Below, piece after piece: positions 51,246-60,084 of a stretch of 64,000 bases of DNA. Location: NCBI GenBank assembly GCA_023386315.1, contig JAEWJZ010000004.1:62001-126000 (forward strand), given 5' to 3'. Position 1 is the stretch's first letter. The number at the start of each line of letters is the position of its first letter. The notes beneath the pieces are model-generated. The model worked only from the letters and a program-made list of their open reading frames with translations. It was not told the origin of the DNA and ran no database searches. The position numbers and the translations under genes were made by a program. Source of the stretch: Bacillota bacterium. GTDB lineage: Bacteria > Bacillota > Clostridia > Lachnospirales > Lachnospiraceae.

Positions 51246-52214
51246 TTATTTCGCTTTATGGCAGGCTGCAAAATGTCCCGGTCTTACTTCTTTCATCTCC
51301 GGTGTATTTTTGCTGCAAACCTCTTCCGCATAAGGGCATCGTCCGGCAAAGAGGCACCCCTGCGTCAAACGAATGGGATCAGGAAGGCTTCCTTCCAGCA
51401 TAATTCTGATCCGGTTCTTCTCTACATCCGGATCAGGAATTGGAATTGCAGATAGCAATGCCTGTGTATAGGGATGCACCGGATCATCAAACAAAGTCTC
51501 ACTATCCGCCAGTTCCACCATACTTCCCAGATACATAACACCAATCCGGTCACTGATGTGCTTCACCATGGAAAGATCGTGAGCAATAAAGAGGTACGTA
51601 AGATTTCTCTTCTTCTGCAGCTCCTTCAGCAGATTAATTACCTGAGCCTGAATGGAAACATCAAGAGCGGATATCGGTTCATCGCAGATCACAAACTCCG
51701 GATCAACAGCCAGGGCTCTGGCGATCCCGACTCTCTGACGCTGTCCGCCTGAAAATTCATGGGGAAAACGATTTGCATGTTCTTCCGAAAGCCCTACCGT
51801 TTCTAAAAGCTCAATCACTTTCTTTTTTCGTTCCTGTCCCTTATAAATTCCATGAGCGTCCATTCCCTCTGCAATAATATCCATGACCTTCATACGCGGA
51901 TTTAACGAAGCATAAGGGTCCTGAAAAATCATCTGCATTTTCCTTGTAAACTCATGACGATCCGCCTGCGAAAGGCTGTTATTAATTTCCCGACCGTCAT
52001 AAACTACCGTTCCTTCAGTCGGCTCATACAGCTGAATTACAGTCCGTCCAAACGTAGACTTTCCGCATCCGCTCTCCCCCACCAGTCCAAGCGTCTCTCC
52101 TTTATAGATATTCAGGCTGATATCTCTCACCGCTTTTAAAGTCTGGTTTTTCCCCACATTAAAATACTTCTTCAAATGTTTTACTTCTAACAAAGGTTTC
52201 TTTTCTGCCGACAT
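51246..52214 (-). CDS. oppF: Oligopeptide ABC transporter ATP-binding protein OppF
   Basis: 322 aa. Walker A GLVGESGCGKSTFGR (about 39-53), signature FSGGQRQRVGIARALAVDP, Walker B FVICDEPISALDVS and the C-terminal Cys-rich OppF/DppF tail (GCLFAGRCPYAEEVC), which may hold a [4Fe-4S] cluster. It couples ATP hydrolysis to peptide import together with OppD. Adjacent to oppD (12-nt gap). Confidence 0.95.
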   Translation of the reverse strand: MSAEKKPLLEVKHLKKYFNVGKNQTLKAVRDISLNIYKGETLGLVGESGCGKSTFGRTVIQLYEPTEGTVVYDGREINNSLSQADRHEFTRKMQMIFQDPYASLNPRMKVMDIIAEGMDAHGIYKGQERKKKVIELLETVGLSEEHANRFPHEFSGGQRQRVGIARALAVDPEFVICDEPISALDVSIQAQVINLLKELQKKRNLTYLFIAHDLSMVKHISDRIGVMYLGSMVELADSETLFDDPVHPYTQALLSAIPIPDPDVEKNRIRIMLEGSLPDPIRLTQGCLFAGRCPYAEEVCSKNTPEMKEVRPGHFAACHKAK

Positions 52215-52226
52215 AATGATTTCCTC

Positions 52227-53216
52227 CTATTCCCTGAAGGCCTTCGCCCGCTCATCAAGAAGCCAGCAGCGCGCATAATGGGTTCCGCTGCAAAGCATAT
52301 CCTCAGGAGGATACTGCCTGCAGACCTCCATGGTCTTTGTACATCTGGCTGTAAACGGACAGCCTTTTGGCGGTTCCATCAAATCCGGAGGTGTTCCCGG
52401 AATCGCCGTCAGTTCGCTTCCCTTTTCAGAAGCCTTTGGTATCGAAGCCAAAAGCCCTTTCGTATACGGGTGGGCAGTTTCATAAAACAAATCCCTCACA
52501 TCTGCAGTTTCCACCAGCTGTCCTCCATACATAACAGCAACACGGTCTGCAATATTGGCCACAACACCAAGATTGTGAGTGATAATAATAATAGAAGTTT
52601 TGATTTTTTTCTGTAAATCTCTCATCAGGTCCAGGATCTGGGCCTGAATCGTTACATCCAGGGCTGTGGTAGGCTCATCAGCAATCAAGATCCTGGGATC
52701 GCAGGCCAGAGCCACCGCAATAACAACCCTTTGTCTCATTCCTCCGGAAAGCTGATGGGGATACTGATCAAACCTTGCCTCCGGATTTGAAATACCAACC
52801 AGAGAAATCAGCTCAAAAGCGCGGTCTTTCATCTGGGCCTTTGTCATATCCTTCCGATGCTCTTTTAATACCTCCACAATCTGCTTTCCAATGGTCATAG
52901 TAGGATTTAAAGAGGTCATCGGATCCTGGAATATCATGGAAATATCAGATCCTCTTACTGACTGCATCTGCCGCTCATTGTATTTTGCAAGATCTTTTCC
53001 CTCCAAAAGAATACTTCCTTCTACAATTTTCCCATTTTTAGGAAGCAGTCCCATAATACTTTTTACAGAAATGGACTTGCCGGAACCGGACTCCCCTACA
53101 ATTGCCAGAGTCTCCTGTTCATCCAGATGAAAACTGACTCCCCGGACCGCCTGAACCGTACCGTGCTGTGTCTCTATCTGTACCTGTAACTGATTCACTT
53201 CTAGTAATCTGCTCAC
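52227..53216 (-). CDS. oppD: Oligopeptide ABC transporter ATP-binding protein OppD
   Basis: 329 aa. Walker A AIVGESGSGKSISVKSIMG, signature LSGGMRQRVVIAVALACDP, Walker B LIADEPTTALDV and the C-terminal CPFTARC-type Cys motif. It is the partner of OppF. The 11-nt gap from oppC indicates operon transcription. OppD/F type rather than DppD/F is a preference based on order and length; the substrate is decided by OppA. Confidence 0.95.
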   Translation of the reverse strand: MSRLLEVNQLQVQIETQHGTVQAVRGVSFHLDEQETLAIVGESGSGKSISVKSIMGLLPKNGKIVEGSILLEGKDLAKYNERQMQSVRGSDISMIFQDPMTSLNPTMTIGKQIVEVLKEHRKDMTKAQMKDRAFELISLVGISNPEARFDQYPHQLSGGMRQRVVIAVALACDPRILIADEPTTALDVTIQAQILDLMRDLQKKIKTSIIIITHNLGVVANIADRVAVMYGGQLVETADVRDLFYETAHPYTKGLLASIPKASEKGSELTAIPGTPPDLMEPPKGCPFTARCTKTMEVCRQYPPEDMLCSGTHYARCWLLDERAKAFRE

Positions 53217-53227
53217 TGACTCTTCAC

Positions 53228-54139
53228 CTACTTTCTCATTCTTGGGTCCAGTGCATCACGCAGACCGTCTCCAAGAATACTGAAACATACCATGATAAGC
53301 ACAATAACGATGGCAGGGAAAATCAGTACATGGGGAAAATTACGAAGCACCTGGTAACCGTTATTGATCAATACTCCCAGAGAAGCTTTTGGCTCCTGCA
53401 TGCCAATACCAATAAAACTTAAAAAGGCCTCTGTAAATATGGCAGACGGAATGGTAAACATGGCATTAATGACAATCACCCCAACCGTATTGGGTATGAG
53501 ATGTTTCCATATAATTCGGGAGGTATTCGTCCCCAAAACACGTGCTGCCAGCACGAATTCCTGGTTTTTAAGCTTTAGAATCTCTGCCCGGACCAGACGG
53601 GCCATATTCACCCACCCGGTAATGGAAAGAGCCACCACAATGGTCCATATGCCAGCCGGCATAATCATCATCAAAAGAATCACAATAATCAGGTGTGGAA
53701 TTCCCACCAGTATTTCAATGATACGCTGCATAACCGCATCCACTTTTCCGCCTATAAGGGCAGAAACCGCCCCATAAACTACTCCAACAGTCAGATCCAA
53801 AAATGCGGCCACAAATGCAATGAGCAGAGATATCCGGGTCCCCATCCAGGTTCTGACCCACAGATCCCGGCCGAACTGATCCGTCCCAAACAGATGTGTA
53901 ATGGAAGGAATCTGATAAATAATATCATAATTAGTTTCTTTATAAGAATAAGCGGAAAACACCGGAGCCAATACTGCCAGAAGCCCAATTGCTATTAAAG
54001 TAAACAAACTGGCAACCGCCGCTTTATTTTTCTTCAAACGAAGCCATCCCTCCTGAAATGCAGTCAAATTGGGATGGGCGATATGTTCCTTTTCGGATTC
54101 ATCCACATGAACCCTCACAAATAATTCGTCCATGCTCAC
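53228..54139 (-). CDS. oppC: Oligopeptide ABC transporter permease OppC
   Basis: 303 aa with six membrane helices (for example AAVASLFTLIAIGLLAVLAPV). The EAA loop VRAEILKLKNQEFVLAARVLG and FGTDQFGRDLWVRTWMG are typical of OppC/DppC. It overlaps oppB by 4 nt (ATGA) and precedes oppD. The N-terminal extension is cytoplasmic. Confidence 0.95.
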   Translation of the reverse strand: MSMDELFVRVHVDESEKEHIAHPNLTAFQEGWLRLKKNKAAVASLFTLIAIGLLAVLAPVFSAYSYKETNYDIIYQIPSITHLFGTDQFGRDLWVRTWMGTRISLLIAFVAAFLDLTVGVVYGAVSALIGGKVDAVMQRIIEILVGIPHLIIVILLMMIMPAGIWTIVVALSITGWVNMARLVRAEILKLKNQEFVLAARVLGTNTSRIIWKHLIPNTVGVIVINAMFTIPSAIFTEAFLSFIGIGMQEPKASLGVLINNGYQVLRNFPHVLIFPAIVIVLIMVCFSILGDGLRDALDPRMRK

Positions 54140-55074
54140 GCCTCCTTTCCTGCTGCCAGGCGGATTCTTGGATCAATCAGAGAATACGCGATGTCAACGA
54201 TCAGCACTACAAAAATGTAGAAAGCGCTGTAAAAAATCGTGATTCCCATAATTGTAGAATAATCATTGGCCTTAATGCTGTCCACAAATAAGCTGCCGAT
54301 TCCGGGAATGGTATAAATATTTTCTACTGCCAGGGATCCCGTCAGTAGATTTACAACAATCGGTCCAAGAATCGTTACCACAGGGATAATAGAGTTTCTC
54401 ACTGCATGCCGCATCAGTACTTTCATAGGGCTGAGTCCCTTTGCCTTAGCAGTAACAATATAATCCTGCTCCAATACTTCTAACATCTCTGTCCTGATAA
54501 ACCGGGCAACCATGGCTGTGGCAGAAAAGGACAGGGCAACAGAGGGGAGGACTGAGCATCTCCAGTCCGTCCAAAATCCAACGGGAAGAATCCCCCATTT
54601 CAGAGCCACATAATACTGCAGTAAAGCGGCTGCCACAAAATTCGGAACAGAAACTCCCAGCACAGCCACAATCATGGTAAAATAGTCAATTCCGCTGTTG
54701 TGCTTCCATGCCGCAATAATTCCTAAAATGAGGCCAAAGGCCAAACCAATCAATACTGCCTGCAGGCCGATCAGAACAGAAGGACCGATTCTTCCTCCGA
54801 TTACAGTTGATACCTTTTGTCCCGTGTATGTAAAAGAAGTTCCAAAATCTCCATGGAGTATATTTCCCATATACTTTATATACTGCCTTGGCAGAGATTC
54901 ATTTAGACTATACTGCTCTAAAATAACATACTGCTGCTGTGCAGACATCATATTAAAACGTTCCGCATCAAAAGGAGAGCCGGGCAGCTTTTTCATCAGA
55001 AAAAATGTCGCCGTTACAATGACCCATAATGTCAGCACCAGATAAATCAGACGCTTGCAGATATATTTTATCAT
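54136..55074 (-). CDS. oppB: Oligopeptide ABC transporter permease OppB
   Basis: 312 aa, six membrane helices. KLPGSPFDAERFNM near residue 29 and the EAA loop (IRTEMLEVLEQDYIVTAKAKGLS) identify OppB/DppB. It follows oppA with a hairpin terminator in the 135-nt gap (55117-55160), so it is probably made at a lower level than OppA. Confidence 0.95.
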   Translation of the reverse strand: MIKYICKRLIYLVLTLWVIVTATFFLMKKLPGSPFDAERFNMMSAQQQYVILEQYSLNESLPRQYIKYMGNILHGDFGTSFTYTGQKVSTVIGGRIGPSVLIGLQAVLIGLAFGLILGIIAAWKHNSGIDYFTMIVAVLGVSVPNFVAAALLQYYVALKWGILPVGFWTDWRCSVLPSVALSFSATAMVARFIRTEMLEVLEQDYIVTAKAKGLSPMKVLMRHAVRNSIIPVVTILGPIVVNLLTGSLAVENIYTIPGIGSLFVDSIKANDYSTIMGITIFYSAFYIFVVLIVDIAYSLIDPRIRLAAGKEA

Positions 55075-55116
55075 GCCATATCCTCCTTTGCATTCCTATT
55101 TTGATAAGATTTCAAA

Positions 55117-55160
55117 AAGAGCCGTCCTTCTCTAATTTTGAAAAAGAAGGGGCGGCTCTT
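55117..55160 (-). terminator. Attenuating hairpin between oppA and oppB
   Basis: AAGAGCCG ... CGGCTCTT with an inner CCTTCT/AGAAGG stem, followed by TTTTT on the minus strand. Partial termination here would give more OppA than transporter subunits, the usual stoichiometry. Confidence 0.8.
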
Positions 55161-55209
55161 CTCATTTCCCGCATTCTAGCTGCCGGGGCAAACCTCTGCC
55201 CGCCGCGGA

Positions 55210-56886
55210 TTACTCAAAGTAAGCGTACTTAAATTCAACATCTGGTCCGAACGGATGATTAACCAGTCCTTTTACATTTGATTTAGTCAGTGTTGCTGAC
55301 CCTCTGTGATACAAAGGAGCAACGATCACGTCTTCGTTAACCAGAAGCTTTTCTGCCTGCAGCAGCATATTCAGACGCTTCGCATCATCAGTCTCAACTT
55401 TTGCATCGTTAATCAGCTTATTGTAATTTTCGTTCTGATAGGAACCGCGGTAAGGAGTTCCATTGGTCCATAAATCCAGATAGGTCATGGCATCGTCATA
55501 ATCTGCTCCCCATGCAGTGGAAGCAAACATGTAATTATCGTTGTCCATTAATTCATTTCTAGCCTGAACTGTCTTAGTATCTATTATAATATCAATTCCT
55601 AAATTCTTATTTAACTCACTCTGTATGTAAGTTGCAACTGCTTTTGTCACAGAATCATCACGCACCAGAAGAGTCAGAGTCGGAACCTCACCCAGCTCTT
55701 TACATCCCTCTTCCCAATACTTTTTAGCCTCTTCCGCATTAAATGGGCATAAATTTCCGTTAAGTTCACGGAACGTCTTACTTCCATCTCCATACATGCC
55801 TTCTGCAACAAGACCGTTGCTGGAAGAAGAACCATCTGCCAGGATCACCTTAGCCAGAGTATCACGGTCAATAGCTGCGGAAACAGCCTTACGGATGTTT
55901 TTGTTTTTCATAACCGGATTGCTTAAGGAAAACTGCAGATATTCCGTTCTGAACTCGCTTTCCGACTTGAATTCCGGGTCATTCTGGTAAGCCGCAACAT
56001 TGGAAGAATCAAGTGCCACCTGGCTCAGCTCATTTGCCAGATAAGCATTTAAAGCTGCGGAGGCATCTTTCATAACTCTTACCTGTGCATTTTCAATCTT
56101 TACATTTGCTGCATCCCAGTAATTATCATTCTTTTTTAGGGTAACACCAACAGCCGGATCATAACTGGTAATTACGTAAGGTCCGCAGTAAATCATATTA
56201 TCTGCCCTTAAGCCATACTGGTCTCCTTTTGAGGTAACATATGCTTCATTTAACGGGAAGAACTGGCAGAGAACGGTTAAACGTGCAAAATAAGGAGTAG
56301 GTGCTTTTATGGTCACCTGGAACGTCTTGTCGTCAACAGCTTTTACACCGACTTCATCCGCACCGACTTTCCCCTCATTATATTCAATTCCGTTAACAAT
56401 ATAATCTGTCATAATAAAGCTATAGCCGTTTGTGGCATCTGCGCTCATCTGTTTTAACCAGGAGAATACGAAATCACTGGCTGTTAAAGGAGTTCCGTCA
56501 CTCCACTGCAGACCGTCTCTTAAGTGAAAGGTGTATGTAAGTTTGTCGTCTGAAATATCGTAGCTTTTTGCCAGTGCAGGCTGGGCCTCATTTTTTTCAT
56601 CCAGGCGAAGCAGACCTTCAAATGCGTTGTTATTTACCATGGAAGACTGGCTGTCAGAAGCTGCCCACTGTACCAGCGTCTTGATTTCTGCGTTCGCATA
56701 CACGCTAAGTACCTGATCACCAGCGGCCGGAGCCGTAGTATTGTCAGAAACAGATTCACTTGCACCTGTACTTTGTGAAGATTCACCAGCAGTTGTGCCG
56801 CCGGTACCCCCGGTGAATGCACAACCAGAAAGAGCTCCAATTACCAGACACGCAGCAGTGCCTAAAGCTAATACTCTTTTTTTCAT
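55210..56886 (-). CDS. oppA: Peptide-binding lipoprotein OppA
   Basis: 558 aa. Lipoprotein signal: MKKRVLALG, hydrophobic core and lipobox LSGC with Cys22. A Ser/Thr-rich linker follows. The SBP_bac_5 domain (about 55-555) has GLLRLDEKNEAQPALAKSY, YTFHLRDGLQWSDGTPLTASDF and GADYDDAMTYLDLW. It captures oligopeptides outside the membrane. It is first in the operon under a consensus promoter (56960-56988). The binding pocket specificity cannot be read. Confidence 0.95.
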   Translation of the reverse strand: MKKRVLALGTAACLVIGALSGCAFTGGTGGTTAGESSQSTGASESVSDNTTAPAAGDQVLSVYANAEIKTLVQWAASDSQSSMVNNNAFEGLLRLDEKNEAQPALAKSYDISDDKLTYTFHLRDGLQWSDGTPLTASDFVFSWLKQMSADATNGYSFIMTDYIVNGIEYNEGKVGADEVGVKAVDDKTFQVTIKAPTPYFARLTVLCQFFPLNEAYVTSKGDQYGLRADNMIYCGPYVITSYDPAVGVTLKKNDNYWDAANVKIENAQVRVMKDASAALNAYLANELSQVALDSSNVAAYQNDPEFKSESEFRTEYLQFSLSNPVMKNKNIRKAVSAAIDRDTLAKVILADGSSSSNGLVAEGMYGDGSKTFRELNGNLCPFNAEEAKKYWEEGCKELGEVPTLTLLVRDDSVTKAVATYIQSELNKNLGIDIIIDTKTVQARNELMDNDNYMFASTAWGADYDDAMTYLDLWTNGTPYRGSYQNENYNKLINDAKVETDDAKRLNMLLQAEKLLVNEDVIVAPLYHRGSATLTKSNVKGLVNHPFGPDVEFKYAYFE

Positions 56887-56959
56887 TTTTCCTCTCCTTT
56901 TTTATTACTTTTCTTGTTTCATCTTAATTTATAAGCATTTTACCTATAAAATTATTTAA

Positions 56960-56988
56960 ATTATATAGATAAATGGTATTTATGTCAA
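56960..56988 (-). promoter_or_regulatory. Consensus sigma-A promoter of the opp operon
   Basis: TTGACA (56983-56988), exact 17-bp spacer, TATAAT (56960-56965): a perfect-consensus promoter. The 349-bp gap 56887-57235 also contains three hairpins (57071-57112, 57123-57150, 57163-57185) and no gene. Confidence 0.9.
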
Positions 56989-57070
56989 TATTTATTTTAT
57001 TATTTTATCTTGTTTAAAATTGTTTCAATTCTTAACTAAAATACTTCTTTTAAAAAGTCTGAGCAGAAAA

Positions 57071-57112
57071 AAACCTTTACGGATTGGACTCTATTCCAAT
57101 CCGTAAAGGTTT
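57071..57112 (-). terminator. Perfect 18-bp-stem terminator of the GH32 operon
   Basis: AAACCTTTACGGATTGGA pairs perfectly with 57095-57112, loop 6 nt. On the minus strand the stem's own end supplies the TTT run, followed by TTTTCTG. It separates the GH32 genes from the opp promoter. Confidence 0.85.
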
Positions 57113-57122
57113 AATAGTTTTT

Positions 57123-57185
57123 ACTATCTATTAAATATCTAATAGATAGTATGGTATCTTATAGCAGCATCTATTAGAAGCTGCT
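57123..57185 (-). repeat. Two further inverted repeats after the GH32 stop
   Basis: ACTATCTATT/AATAGATAGT (57123-57150) and AGCAGC/GCTGCT (57163-57185) lie between the GH32 stop and the main terminator. They may be part of a composite 3' end that protects the mRNA. Confidence 0.5.
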
Positions 57186-57235
57186 CTCCGGGTGGTAAAA
57201 AAGAAGTGCTAAGAGTAAAACTCACTTTCCCGATA

Positions 57236-58606
57236 TCAGCTGATTTCAAATAAAGAAACATTAAGGTGTCCTTTCCATTTGATCATGTCATAAGGGGTGT
57301 CCGGGAATACCACCATGGTAATCATATTAAGTCCCCCGTCTGCAAATACCTCCAGGACAGACACATCAAAGATCACTTCAAGGTCCCAGTTTCCTTCCTT
57401 CAGCCGTTTTGCGACAGCTATGGAATATTCCGGTGTCATAAACTGTTCGTCAAACTCCCGATATCCGGCAATGGACCGATTCACTGTTATAGTATCTTCG
57501 GCCATTTCAATTTCCAGTCTTTGTCCTGCACTGTTTGACAGATAAAGTCTTCCAGCCCCCTCCCCTTTGATTTTTAAGCCAAAGGTTTCTGTCATCAGAT
57601 GCACGCCGTTGCTGACCGGATAAGCCATATACCGGAACTTATCAAGACCTTCCGCATATCCAGCCAGCCTGTATCCATCCTTTGTTTCACAAATAGACAG
57701 TCTCCTGGCCAGAGTAGCCTGTCCGCAGAATTCATTGGTTGGAACCTTGGAAGCATATGCCCAATTCATAGCCCAGCTCATAAACAGCGGAGTATCATAA
57801 TTCTGAAACGTTACGCCTGCATAATTATCAAAACCGCCATCCAGCCAAAGCACCTCTTTAGCAGGATACGTACAGATAAACCTGTCCCCGTCAAAGTCTC
57901 CAATAAAATACTGAGTCCTGCAGCGTTCTTCGTCCGCCCTGGTCATACTCACGATCAGAACCCAAAACACTTGATTTTCATGCCTGATCCGAAACAGATC
58001 CGGGCATTCCCATACACCTTTCCCATGGTTGCCTTCAGGGCCGAACTCTCCTGTTTTTTCCCATTTTTTCAGATCCTGTGAACTATAAAAATAAACCCGG
58101 TCCTGAGCAGCCAGTACCAAACTCCAGCAGCGGTGGACAGGATTCCAGAACACCTTGGGATCTCTGAAATCAGGGATCCCTGGATTTTCAATAACAGGAT
58201 TCAAATAAGACTTTTCAAAGTGCCCGCCCCCATCCACGCTGTATGCAATGCTTTGCTGCTCCAGCCCGGTCTCATTGTTATGGCTGGTATAAACAGCAAT
58301 GATGGGCGGATTATCCCTGGAACCGTAGCCAGAAGTGTTATACTTATCATAAACACTGCTGCCGGAAAAAATATAACCCAGTTCATCAGGATACAGCGCT
58401 ATAGAAAGATGCTCCCAATGCAGCAGATCCTTTGTTACTGCATGTCCCCAGTGCATTGGTCCCCAAACAGTATCGCTTGGATATTTCTGATAGCAGAAAT
58501 GATAAGTCCCATTTATGTATACCATACCGTTAGGATCATTCATCCAGTTATCGGTTGGCGTAAAATGAATTCTGGGGCGAAAATCTCTTATTCCTTTTGT
58601 GCTCAT
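57236..58606 (-). CDS. GH32 beta-fructosidase (copy 2)
   Basis: 456 aa. The three GH32 catalytic motifs are present: WMNDPNGMVY (nucleophile Asp near 23), DFRDPKVF (Asp) and ECPDLF (general acid Glu). A five-blade propeller precedes a C-terminal beta sandwich (ending MIKWKGHLNVSLFEI). No signal peptide, so it acts on sugars already imported. It has the same length as its tandem neighbour at 58642 (both 456 aa), sharing long segments but clearly diverged. The pair with an LplABC importer suggests short fructans or sucrose as substrate. Confidence 0.93.
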   Translation of the reverse strand: MSTKGIRDFRPRIHFTPTDNWMNDPNGMVYINGTYHFCYQKYPSDTVWGPMHWGHAVTKDLLHWEHLSIALYPDELGYIFSGSSVYDKYNTSGYGSRDNPPIIAVYTSHNNETGLEQQSIAYSVDGGGHFEKSYLNPVIENPGIPDFRDPKVFWNPVHRCWSLVLAAQDRVYFYSSQDLKKWEKTGEFGPEGNHGKGVWECPDLFRIRHENQVFWVLIVSMTRADEERCRTQYFIGDFDGDRFICTYPAKEVLWLDGGFDNYAGVTFQNYDTPLFMSWAMNWAYASKVPTNEFCGQATLARRLSICETKDGYRLAGYAEGLDKFRYMAYPVSNGVHLMTETFGLKIKGEGAGRLYLSNSAGQRLEIEMAEDTITVNRSIAGYREFDEQFMTPEYSIAVAKRLKEGNWDLEVIFDVSVLEVFADGGLNMITMVVFPDTPYDMIKWKGHLNVSLFEIS

Positions 58607-58641
58607 GGCGTTCCTTCCTTTTTCAGTTTATTAACTATTTG

Positions 58642-60012
58642 CTACTTAAGCTGATAAATCTCCGCAGCCAAATCTCCCTGTATGGAAATTTTTTTATAGG
58701 GAACATCCGGGTACACCGTCATAGATGCAGTTTCCAATCCTTTGTCTGCAAATACTTCCAGATAGGATACATCAAATAAAAGTTCCATATCAACAGTTCC
58801 GTCCAAAAGACGTTTTGCTTCTCCTACAGAATGAAGCCTGTCATAAAAAATCTCCGAAAAATCACCGGTTCCAGCCCGGGACCGGTCAATTCTGATACTC
58901 TCTTGTCCTATTTCCACAACCAGCTCCTGCTTCTTTTCATTGGATAATATGATCTTACCGGACTGCCCCTGTACCTTCAATCCAAAGCATTCACTGATCA
59001 GCGAATCCCCGTCAGCAATGGGATAAGAAACCGCACGCAGAGGATCCAGACCAAAGGGTTTTGCTGCCAGCCGATATCCCCTGTCCGTCCTAATCAGTGA
59101 AAGTTCTCTGGCAACAGTCATCAATCCTGCAAATTCTCCGGTAGGCACCAGGTTTGCATATTCCGGACTGACTCCCCAGCCCAAATAGATGGGTTTGTCA
59201 TAATTGTGAAATGTAACCCCAGCATAATTATCAAAGCCAAAATCCAGCCAGAGAGGTTCCTTTTCCTGCCCCGTGACCCGGAATGTATCTCCGTCAAACG
59301 CTCCCACAAAATACTGAATGTTAGCACAGCTTTTTCCCGGAAGGGCCGTCATGCTGACCAACAGCACCCACTTTTCCCCTTCTTCTGTCTGAAGAGGAAA
59401 CAGATCTGTACATTCCCATGTGCTTCCCACCAGATCCTCTTCTCTTCCGAACTCACCTGTTTTTTCCCAGCGCTTCAAGTCCCGGGAGGCATAAATATAG
59501 GCACAGTCTTTGGCCGCCAGAATCATGCTCCAACAATTTTTCTTTCTGTTCCAGAATACCTTGGGATCTCTGAAATCTGTGAGACCGGGATTCTCAATAA
59601 CAGGATTGCCATAATATTTTTCAAAATGAAATCCTCCATCCAGACTGTAAGCAATGCATTGGCACTCATGTCTGCCTTCGGCACGATGGCTGGTGTACAT
59701 GGCTACCACAGGAATGTTTCCGTCCTTTCCAAAGCCAGATGTATTTTCTTTATCGTAAGCCATGCTTCCCGAAAATATATATCCCAGTTCATCCGGATGC
59801 AGGGCAGTTGGATGATGCTCCCAATGCAGAAGATCCCTGCTCACAGCATGTCCCCAATGCATAGGACCCCAGACGGGCTTTTCCGGATGATACTGGTAAT
59901 AAAGATGCCAATGTCCATCCATGTATACCATTCCATTGGGATCATTACTCCAGTTTTTTGGCGGTGTAAAATGTACCTTTGGCCTAAAATTACGTACACC
60001 CTTTGTGCTCAT
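58642..60012 (-). CDS. GH32 beta-fructosidase (copy 1)
   Basis: 456 aa. Motifs are WSNDPNGMVY, DFRDPKVF and WECTDLF, so the three acidic residues are all present. No signal peptide. It begins 72 nt after the solute-binding-protein gene and ends 35 nt before the second GH32. Both starts share MSTKG. The tandem pair most likely arose by duplication, with diversification of specificity (sucrose, inulin- or levan-type oligosaccharides). Direct substrate evidence is lacking. Confidence 0.93.
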   Translation of the reverse strand: MSTKGVRNFRPKVHFTPPKNWSNDPNGMVYMDGHWHLYYQYHPEKPVWGPMHWGHAVSRDLLHWEHHPTALHPDELGYIFSGSMAYDKENTSGFGKDGNIPVVAMYTSHRAEGRHECQCIAYSLDGGFHFEKYYGNPVIENPGLTDFRDPKVFWNRKKNCWSMILAAKDCAYIYASRDLKRWEKTGEFGREEDLVGSTWECTDLFPLQTEEGEKWVLLVSMTALPGKSCANIQYFVGAFDGDTFRVTGQEKEPLWLDFGFDNYAGVTFHNYDKPIYLGWGVSPEYANLVPTGEFAGLMTVARELSLIRTDRGYRLAAKPFGLDPLRAVSYPIADGDSLISECFGLKVQGQSGKIILSNEKKQELVVEIGQESIRIDRSRAGTGDFSEIFYDRLHSVGEAKRLLDGTVDMELLFDVSYLEVFADKGLETASMTVYPDVPYKKISIQGDLAAEIYQLK

Positions 60013-60084
60013 ATCTTATCCTCCTGGCAATATAGCAGAGGCTGCCGTACAGCCTGTTCCGTGTGTGGCAGCCCAGTTATTTTA

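Noticed and set aside
57123..57185. The extra hairpins as a riboswitch for the opp operon
   Set aside because: They lie upstream of the opp promoter and downstream of the GH32 stop, so they belong to the 3' end of the GH32 transcript.
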